DNA of 8,261 nt from Candidatus Heimdallarchaeota archaeon (GTDB lineage Archaea; Asgardarchaeota; Heimdallarchaeia; Hodarchaeales; LC-3): positions 1-8,261 of the forward strand of contig DAHXPE010000219.1 in assembly GCA_027364495.1 (NCBI GenBank), given 5' to 3'. The notes under the pieces were generated by a model. That model had not been told where the DNA came from and did not search any database. It saw only the letters and a list, made by a program, of their open reading frames with translations. The translations under genes were made by a program, and so were the position numbers. Positions 1 through 4,513 of the stretch are shown here, one piece after another (within the stretch, counting starts at the first letter, position 1; each line of letters begins with the position of its first letter).

Positions 1-10
1 AAAAATTATA

Positions 11-124
11 ATGGAACTTTTAATAACGATACATGCTATACTTAGTCATTTCAATGGTTATTGTATGAGAGAGGGGTGTAAAAGATGCGTAGTCGAATTA
101 CCACTGATTAAAGTCACATTATAA
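11..124 (+). CDS. Possible small Cys-rich ORF, or the 3' end of a gene entering from the left edge
   Basis: A 37-codon frame runs from ATG at 11 to TAA at 122-124. The same frame is open back to the window edge, so it may be the tail of a longer gene. It contains three clustered cysteines (C18, C23, C26) in the string GYCMREGCKRC, flanked by His13 and His8, which resembles part of a metal-binding knuckle. The rest (VVELPLIKVTL) reads like ordinary protein rather than AT-rich noise. There is no Shine-Dalgarno, and I recognise no family. It lies directly before the broken CheD region, so it could also be debris. Confidence is low because of the length. Confidence 0.25.
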   Translation: MELLITIHAILSHFNGYCMREGCKRCVVELPLIKVTL

Positions 125-157
125 AACGGAGTTAGTACAAAAATAATTAACAGTAGA

Positions 158-249
158 AAATTTTTTTCTCCACCGATTTCACTTCTCTTAACGAATGAGT
201 AGCTCATAAAAAAAAAAATTTAGTAGCAAAGATTATAGGAGGAGCAAAT
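158..249 (+). pseudogene. Upstream remnant of the cheD gene (frameshifted, with a stop)
   Basis: Reading upstream from the ATG at 250 in the same frame gives NLVAKIIGGAN (217-249). With the following MF this forms GGANMF, matching the conserved CheD segment LxAKIxGGAxMF, so homology starts before the apparent start codon. The frame is closed by TGA at 196-198. In the neighbouring frame, 158-199 reads KFFSPPISLLLTNE, which resembles the preceding CheD segment (K-Y/F-x-D-x-A-I-x-L-L-L-x-E). The spacing between the two pieces is about right for CheD. The in-frame homology from about 217 is directly visible; the frameshifted part is inference. Confidence 0.5.
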
Positions 250-453
250 ATGTTCAGTGAAGTTATTCCAGATTCTGAGAATCATCTTGGTAAGAAAAAT
301 GCAAGAAAAGCACAAGAAATTCTTACTACTCATAACATTCCGATTTTAGCTAAGGATACAGGTAATTACTTCGGAAGGAAAGTGAATTTTAATGTTGATT
401 CTAGAACTATAACGATATTAAAACCCAATGGAGAACTTTGGAAAACTCTTTGA
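250..453 (+). CDS. cheD: C-terminal fragment of CheD-like chemoreceptor glutamine deamidase
   Basis: The 67-residue product matches the last third of CheD, which deamidates glutamines in chemoreceptors and partners CheC. Visible CheD features are LGKKNARKAQEIL (the IGxRNxxxxxxxL helix), IPILAKDTGNYFGRKVNF (the typical IPVxAEDxGGxxGRKVxF strand region) and a final ITILKPNGELW. Complete CheD is about 155-165 residues with catalytic Cys and His near the N terminus (C27 and H44 in the Thermotoga protein); both are absent here. The apparent Shine-Dalgarno GGAGGAG before the ATG is better read as Gly-Gly codons of the conserved GGANMF motif, so this ATG (the Met of that motif) is probably not a natural start. 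Most likely this is the residue of a broken gene. A sequencing or assembly error upstream is the alternative. No other che gene is in the window. Confidence 0.7.
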   Translation: MFSEVIPDSENHLGKKNARKAQEILTTHNIPILAKDTGNYFGRKVNFNVDSRTITILKPNGELWKTL

Positions 454-474
454 ATGAAGAATATTAATAAGATC

Positions 475-480
475 TTTTTT
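475..480 (+). terminator. Short T-run after the cheD fragment
   Basis: Six consecutive T (GATCTTTTTTAG) lie 22 bases after the TGA of the cheD fragment. Archaeal RNA polymerase commonly stops at T-runs without a hairpin. The run is short for this AT-rich background, so the call is weak. Confidence 0.25.
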
Positions 481-540
481 AGTTTAACAAGATAAATTTT
501 GGAAGAGATACTGCAATCATTAATATTAAAAAGCCTGAAA

Positions 541-551
541 TTTTTAAAATA
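541..551 (+). promoter_or_regulatory. TATA-like promoter element of the zinc-ribbon gene
   Basis: TTTTTAAAATA preceded by TGAAA (537-540) fits an archaeal TATA box with a purine-rich BRE. Its centre is about 33 bases before the ATG at 579, so transcription would begin only some 7 bases upstream of the start codon, giving a very short leader. This agrees with the lack of a Shine-Dalgarno before 579. The identical 11-mer, also preceded by TGAAAT, occurs before the acetyltransferase gene at 7248. Confidence 0.45.
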
Positions 552-578
552 TCAAAAAATAAACATGAGAAGAAAAAA

Positions 579-890
579 ATGGTATTTTGTCCAAATTGTG
601 GTTACGATGTAGGTAATGCTCGTTTTTGTCCAAATTGTGGTATGGAACAAGGAACAGCCTCTCCTAAAGCTTATAATTCAAGTTCACCAAATAACAATAA
701 CACGGGTCCAAATTATCCTCCTAACCAAAATTATCCCCCTAACCAAAATTATCCTCCTCAAAATATTCCTGTTAGGCATGGTACTCAATTTGATTCTGCT
801 ATTTGTATATTATTATGTTGCTGTCTAAGTCCAATTGCGGCCTTAATATACTATTTATTAACTGATCATCCTGAGCAATATAATTATTGA
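579..890 (+). CDS. Zinc-ribbon protein with NYPPNQ repeats and C-terminal membrane segment
   Basis: This is a 103-residue protein with three parts. Residues 4-21 are a double CPNCG zinc ribbon (C4, C7, C17, C20), as in the zinc-ribbon families of archaeal membrane-associated proteins. Residues 22-70 are a low-complexity Ser/Asn/Pro/Tyr linker with three tandem NYPPNQ-like units. Residues 74-94 are hydrophobic (AICILLCCCLSPIAALIYYL) with a Cys triplet, followed by a short polar tail, suggesting a tail-anchored or hairpin membrane protein with the ribbon facing the cytoplasm. The ATG is the first possible start in frame and puts CPNC at the usual position. It is followed in the same frame, after TGA, by the membrane gene at 900, so the two are probably co-transcribed. 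The function is unknown; this ribbon usually mediates protein or nucleic acid contact. Confidence 0.75.
   Translation: MVFCPNCGYDVGNARFCPNCGMEQGTASPKAYNSSSPNNNNTGPNYPPNQNYPPNQNYPPQNIPVRHGTQFDSAICILLCCCLSPIAALIYYLLTDHPEQYNY
711..764 (+). repeat. Three tandem 18-bp units encoding NYPPNQ
   Basis: Three consecutive in-frame 18-base copies lie at 711-728, 729-746 and 747-764. The first two differ by one base (CCT versus CCC, silent). The third diverges at its end, giving NYPPQN. They encode the Tyr-Pro-Pro repeats of the linker in the zinc-ribbon protein. The near-identity at DNA level points to recent slippage or unit duplication. Confidence 0.85.
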
Positions 891-899
891 AGCATTACA

Positions 900-1460
900 A
901 TGAATCGAGAAATAATTATAGGTATAATTAGGTTAAGTTTAGCACATCATCCAGTTTGTTGGCAATATCGTAATCATACAATTAAAATTTTTAATGTTAA
1001 GTTTTGCCTTGGTTGTTTTGCATTTTATTCCGGCTTTATTGCAAGCATTCTTATCATATTTTTTACTCCTCTTTTTACCAAATTAAATTGGTCTGAACTA
1101 ATTTTATTATCAACTCTTCTTTACCTTCCAACAATACTTAGAATTGTCAAAACTCCGTTCTTTTCTTCTAAAAAAAAGAATTTACGGTTTTTGTTTAGGT
1201 TTTTATTAGGATTTGGAATTGGAACTGGCCTTTTATCAATTTTTTCAATAAATATTTTAATTATTCAAATAACACAAGTTATTTTAGGAGTGCTTCTATA
1301 TGCTGGTCTTTCAATTCAAAGAATTCTAGATAAGGATTCATTCAAAGAGTGTGAAACATGTTCCTTTACAAGGTCGAACACTTGTCCAGGTTTCAAGCCA
1401 TTTCGCCCAAGTAAAACTGATATTCAGCTCAGTCATGTTTTTCTCTCAACAATTAAATAA
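900..1460 (+). CDS. DUF2085-like multi-pass membrane protein
   Basis: This is a 186-residue protein. The N-terminal motif contains HHPVC (16-20), then NHTIKIFNVKFCLGCFAFYSG (25-45, with C36 and C39). It resembles the CH-x-PERSF...FPVCARCTG-Y-G signature of the DUF2085 predicted membrane proteins, in an archaeal variant. Four hydrophobic segments follow at roughly 41-61, 67-87, 98-116 and 118-140. A C-terminal cytoplasmic-looking tail carries three more cysteines (C151, C154, C162) in CETCSFTRSNTCPGF. The His/Cys sets at both ends could bind metal, but the biochemical role of this family is not established. The ATG lies 9 bases after the TGA of the zinc-ribbon gene and in the same frame. No Shine-Dalgarno is present, so translation may depend on the upstream gene. 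Family assignment is from motif memory, hence moderate confidence. Confidence 0.7.
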   Translation: MNREIIIGIIRLSLAHHPVCWQYRNHTIKIFNVKFCLGCFAFYSGFIASILIIFFTPLFTKLNWSELILLSTLLYLPTILRIVKTPFFSSKKKNLRFLFRFLLGFGIGTGLLSIFSINILIIQITQVILGVLLYAGLSIQRILDKDSFKECETCSFTRSNTCPGFKPFRPSKTDIQLSHVFLSTIK

Positions 1461-1468
1461 ATTATTAA

Positions 1469-1476
1469 TTTTTTTT
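1469..1476 (+). terminator. T8 run, probable end of the zinc-ribbon/DUF2085 unit
   Basis: Eight T start 8 bases after the TAA of the membrane gene (ATTATTAATTTTTTTTGATAA). T-runs of this kind are the usual intrinsic stop for archaeal transcription. No stable hairpin is needed or seen. Confidence 0.45.
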
Positions 1477-1730
1477 GATAAATAAAAAAGTTATTGCTTA
1501 AAAGAAAGTAGCATTTTGCTGATTTTACTGATTTAGAGGTAATCTATGTGAGTTTAATTGGGGGTATTGTCTGAAACTTGAAAAACAAAATAGTTATGAT
1601 TAAATAAATTTTAAAATTGTTGGTGAAGAATAAACCTTACTCCAAGAAGTAATAGTAATGCATTACGGCAATAAATCCCACGCTTAACATCTTATACTGA
1701 AGAGATTATTTAAGAGTATAAAGAGTATAA

Positions 1731-1967
1731 ATTCAATCCCGTTTTTCATTACAATTTAATCAAAAAAAACAAACCGCCACAAATATTCTTGATAATTTTA
1801 TTTTCCTCTTGGTTTTATCATTGCTTTCTTATTTTTATCACATTTCATTTAAAAATCCCAAAAAGAAAATAAATCATTATATAATAATTATCGGGTTATT
1901 TATAATCATTTTTAATATGTTTATTGAATTATTTGCCTGCTTATTTATCTTTTTAGCTCCGACATCT
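1731..1967 (+). pseudogene. Possible decayed small membrane protein
   Basis: The frame between TAA at 1728 and TGA at 1968 is open for 79 codons, which is long for such AT-rich DNA. Its translation has two hydrophobic stretches (about FIFLLVLSLLSYFYH and IIIIGLFIIIFNMFIELFAC) joined by a basic loop, KNPKKK. The only ATG is at 1917, inside the second stretch, so there is no usable start. A neighbouring frame is also open from about 1710 to 1850, which fits frame decay or plain chance. No family is recognised. T-rich DNA yields hydrophobic translations by default, so this is weak. Confidence 0.2.
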
Positions 1968-2041
1968 TGATTATTTCGGTGCCAAACCAACAAAGTACAT
2001 TTTAAGATTTAAATTACGTTTTAGAAATTTAAAAAGATAGT

Positions 2042-2048
2042 AAAAAAA
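2042..2048 (-). terminator. T7 run downstream of tRNA-Leu
   Basis: On the minus strand a run of seven T begins 9 bases after the tRNA 3' end, within TAAAATCTTTTTTTAC. It is placed to end transcription of the atpF/tRNA-Leu stretch. Confidence 0.45.
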
Positions 2049-2056
2049 GATTTTAG

Positions 2057-2141
2057 TGCGGGAGGCGCGATTTGAACGCACGTACGACTACTCGACAGGA
2101 ACCTAAATCCTGCTCCTTTGACCTGGCTCGGATACCCCCGC
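2057..2141 (-). tRNA. tRNA-Leu(UAG)
   Basis: The 85-base cloverleaf reads on the minus strand: acceptor GCGGGGG paired with CTCCCGC (one G-U), D arm with AGCC..GG loop, anticodon stem CAGGA/TCCTG around loop TTTAGGT (anticodon UAG, reading CUA and other CUN codons), a long class II variable arm (TCGAGTAGTCGTAC, with CGA/TCG stem), and T arm GTGCG/CGCGC with TTCAAAT loop. The discriminator is A (T at 2057), as expected for Leu. CCA is not encoded; the next bases are CTA. The 5' end lies 18 bases after the atpF stop on the same strand, so the two may share a transcript. No intron is seen. Confidence 0.97.
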
Positions 2142-2159
2142 ACGTTAAAGGGGTAATTA

Positions 2160-2495
2160 TTATACTTTGAATTCTACACCTAAAGCAGAAGAGATAAGAG
2201 CTTGCAATTCTGTACCTGATTCAGGAGTTAGTGGTAGTTCAAGAACAATTGGGAAAACATCCTTTTTACCTAAGGCTTCTTGTACAAGTTTTGTATTTGC
2301 TCTAGCTACTTCTGGAGTAATGATTATGATTGCTACATCTATTCGTTTCATGAGAGACTTTAGGGGATCAAAAGCATCCACCGGATTGACAATAGGATGT
2401 ATTTCAGAAACTCCAGCCATTTTAAGCCATGTACATGTTCGTTCATCTGCAACTGCTGCTAAATACATATAATATTCACTATTATGAGCATTCAT
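2160..2495 (-). CDS. atpF: A-type (V/A-type) ATP synthase subunit F
   Basis: A 111-residue protein of the right size for subunit F (about 100-110), which sits with subunit D in the central rotor stalk and joins the A3B3 head to the membrane ring. Family features are the N-terminal strand YLAAVADERT, then LKMAGVSEIHPI (the FRLAGV-x-E-V motif), the helix VDAFDPLKSLMKR, the strand DVAIIIITPEVA (family: DIGIILITxxIA), a later FPIVLELP strand (family: PVVVEIP), and a typical ending ISSALGVEF. The start at 2495 is the first ATG and sits in TTAATGAATG, without a Shine-Dalgarno. No other ATP synthase subunit is in the window; neighbours are tRNA-Leu downstream and an ABC exporter upstream, so this copy is detached from the usual operon. 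A 22-base inverted repeat lies just before the start. Confidence 0.9.
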   Translation of the reverse strand: MNAHNSEYYMYLAAVADERTCTWLKMAGVSEIHPIVNPVDAFDPLKSLMKRIDVAIIIITPEVARANTKLVQEALGKKDVFPIVLELPLTPESGTELQALISSALGVEFKV

Positions 2496-2509
2496 TAATT
2501 GTTGTAAAT

Positions 2510-2531
2510 AATTTATTTGAGCAAATAAATT
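2510..2531 (-). promoter_or_regulatory. Perfect 10-bp inverted repeat in the atpF promoter region
   Basis: AATTTATTTG (2510-2519) and CAAATAAATT (2522-2531) are exact reverse complements separated by two bases. The repeat spans about 15 to 36 bases before the atpF ATG, where the TATA box would lie, and its left part includes a TATA-like AATTTATTT on the minus strand. It could be an operator for a dimeric winged-helix regulator, or a promoter with a chance palindrome. The symmetry is seen; the function is inferred. Confidence 0.45.
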
Positions 2532-2603
2532 GTGTTCTCAAAAATATGAGTAATTATACTAAATTTGACTGATTTTATTTATCTTAGTTTTTTTAGTTAT
2601 TGT

Positions 2604-2636
2604 AAAAAAAAAATAAAATTAAAAAATAAGAAAAAA
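2604..2636 (-). terminator. T-rich end of the ABC exporter operon
   Basis: Immediately after the stop of the second ABC gene, the minus strand carries T6, T6, T4 and T10 runs separated by one to three bases. This is a typical archaeal hairpin-free terminator and separates the ABC operon from atpF downstream. Confidence 0.6.
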
Positions 2637-2638
2637 CT

Positions 2639-4513
2639 TCAGATCTGTTGTTCAACATAAGTCAAGCTTTGGTGTCTAAAATACGTATCATATAATTCAG
2701 CATAATATCCTTTTTGATCCATGAGTTGTTGATGAGTGCCTTGCTCTATAATTTGACCTTCTTTAAGTACAATAATTCGGTCTGCATTCTTTACAGTTGA
2801 TAACCGATGAGCAACGATTATAGAAGTACGATCTTTAAGTAAAATATTAATAGCTCGTTGAATTTGAACCTCAGTGAGCGGATCAACTGATGAAGTTGCC
2901 TCATCCATTATAAGAATCAATGGATCAACAAGCAAAATTCTAGCAAAAGCAATGAGTTGACGCTGACCCATTGAGAGCAAAGACCCACGTTCTCCAATAA
3001 TTGTATTGAGACCCTTTGGAAGACGTTGAATCCAATCCAATATTTCTAATTTTTCTAAAATTTCATTCATTCTCTGCTCTGCATCGGGAATATGTCCACT
3101 TCCATAAAGGAGATTGTTTTTAATACTATCATTCCATAGAAAGACTTCTTGACTAATAATTGCCAATTTTTTCCTATATTCACTTAAATCCAAACCACGA
3201 ATATCCTGATCATCAATTAATAGTTTTCCTGATTGGAATTCATAACTACGGGAGATTAATTTAACAAGAGTCGATTTACCGGCTCCAGTATGCCCTACAA
3301 TAGCTATTCTTTCATGTGGTTCAATTTTCAAGTTAAAATGTTCAAGAATATTTTGATTGGATTTATATGCAAAAGTTAAATCCCGAAATTCAATCATACC
3401 CTGAGGATTCGTAAGCGGTTGGTTATCATATTGAATAACCATATTTTCAGCATCTATAAGCGCAAAAACACGTTCAGCAGAAGCTAATCCTTGCTGAAAT
3501 TGGGACCAGAATGATGCAATTGATGTCAAAGGGAAAAAGAAGATTAAAACACCTTGAAAAAATAGAAACCAATCACCTAAAGTAATCTGTTCATTAGGTA
3601 AAAATGATAGCAGTGAGGCAAATGGAGCTGATGTATTATTTATAACTTCAAGACTTCCAAAATAGATAAGTAAAGCTGTCACAATACCATTAATTATTCC
3701 CAAGACCGGGAAGATGCTAACCATAACCAAACCTCTTTTGAGATTGACAGAATAGTTGGTATCATTAATATGTACGAAATCATCATACATTTTATTTTCA
3801 GCACGGAAAGCCTTACTGATATAAATTCCAGAAAAAGTTTCCTGAACAAGTGCATTGATTTTTGCTAAAATTCTTCTGCTTTTACGATTAACATCGCGAG
3901 CTATTTTCCTAAATAGCAAAGCAGTGAATATAACAACTGGAGCAATGATAATCAGAATAATGGTTAACTTAACGGACTTGGTAAATAAAAAATAAAGCAA
4001 AAATAAGACAACAGCAATTTGTGCAATCAATGAAGTCGTCAAAGTTATTGTTTGGGCAAAATTATTGGTATCGTTATCAACCCTCGAGACAATATTTCCA
4101 GTGGACACTTCATTAATAAATGACATATCTCGCTCTAAAACCGCATCAAAAGCATCTTTTCTAATATCAACTATTGTTGCTGAAACTGTCCTAGCTGTTA
4201 TTTCTTGTTGTAACATATTAGCAAAGAAATTGATAATGAAGAAAATAGCTAGTGCAATTGTTAAATTAATTATAATCGGTGCGAAGGGGTTTACACTTTT
4301 GTTAGCAAAGGCATTTTGTAGATCATCAATCATATTTGATATATACAAAGGAACCAGAGTTGAAGCTAATGAACTTATCAATAAACTGATAACAATTAAG
4401 GATACACTTAGCTTATAAGGTTTGAAATATGAGAGAATTCTATTGACTAAAGTAAGATCAGAATATTTTCTATCAAAATCGTCTTCATTTAAACCATCCA
4501 TTATAAAACCCAT
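2639..4513 (-). CDS. Heterodimeric ABC exporter subunit, catalytic-Glu half (permease-ATPase fusion)
   Basis: A 624-residue ABCB-type half transporter. Six membrane helices lie at roughly 35-58, 79-101, 158-177, 182-202, 260-288 and 312-336, followed by the nucleotide-binding domain: A-loop Tyr383, Walker A GHTGAGKST (G407-), Q-loop Gln455, signature LSMGQ (513-517), Walker B LILIMDE with catalytic Glu538, D-loop SSVD and switch His569. The signature is altered (Met for the usual first Gly), while Walker A/B are intact. This is the pattern of the subunit that provides the active ATP site in heterodimeric exporters such as TM288. The start ATG follows the partner gene's TAA directly, with AAGGAGGT 7 bases upstream; a second ATG four codons later has poorer spacing. 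The substrate cannot be read from sequence; drugs, lipids or peptides are usual for the family. Confidence 0.97.
   Translation of the reverse strand: MGFIMDGLNEDDFDRKYSDLTLVNRILSYFKPYKLSVSLIVISLLISSLASTLVPLYISNMIDDLQNAFANKSVNPFAPIIINLTIALAIFFIINFFANMLQQEITARTVSATIVDIRKDAFDAVLERDMSFINEVSTGNIVSRVDNDTNNFAQTITLTTSLIAQIAVVLFLLYFLFTKSVKLTIILIIIAPVVIFTALLFRKIARDVNRKSRRILAKINALVQETFSGIYISKAFRAENKMYDDFVHINDTNYSVNLKRGLVMVSIFPVLGIINGIVTALLIYFGSLEVINNTSAPFASLLSFLPNEQITLGDWFLFFQGVLIFFFPLTSIASFWSQFQQGLASAERVFALIDAENMVIQYDNQPLTNPQGMIEFRDLTFAYKSNQNILEHFNLKIEPHERIAIVGHTGAGKSTLVKLISRSYEFQSGKLLIDDQDIRGLDLSEYRKKLAIISQEVFLWNDSIKNNLLYGSGHIPDAEQRMNEILEKLEILDWIQRLPKGLNTIIGERGSLLSMGQRQLIAFARILLVDPLILIMDEATSSVDPLTEVQIQRAINILLKDRTSIIVAHRLSTVKNADRIIVLKEGQIIEQGTHQQLMDQKGYYAELYDTYFRHQSLTYVEQQI

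Larger units (their letters stand above)
1461..2056. other. Gene-poor region of about 600 bases
   Basis: There is no convincing complete gene here. It holds a T8 run just after the membrane gene (1469-1476), a 12-base palindrome GTAATGCATTAC (1655-1666), a tandem 9-mer AGAGTATAA x2 (about 1712-1730), a possible decayed membrane-protein frame (1731-1967), and the T-run end of tRNA-Leu on the opposite strand (2042-2048). Base composition is strongly AT-rich compared with the flanking genes. Confidence 0.6.

Noticed and set aside
241..249. GGAGGAG as a Shine-Dalgarno for the gene starting at 250
   Set aside because: The bases are better explained as the Gly-Gly codons of the conserved CheD motif GGANMF, read in frame through the ATG.
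616..828. Second plus-strand frame within the zinc-ribbon gene
   Set aside because: It is the shifted reading of the repeat-rich linker, giving only Ile/Leu-rich low complexity; the other frame has the zinc ribbon.
1655..1666. 12-base palindrome GTAATGCATTAC
   Set aside because: It is perfect but isolated, far from any gene start, and short enough to occur by chance.
2156..2165. TATA-like AAAGTATAATAAT before tRNA-Leu on the minus strand
   Set aside because: It is only about 15-24 bases from the tRNA 5' end, so the start would fall inside the mature tRNA, and it overlaps the end of atpF.
2167..2472. Plus-strand frame of 101 codons
   Set aside because: It is antisense to atpF, whose family match is clear; the translation is Ser/Thr/Ala-rich without recognisable domains.
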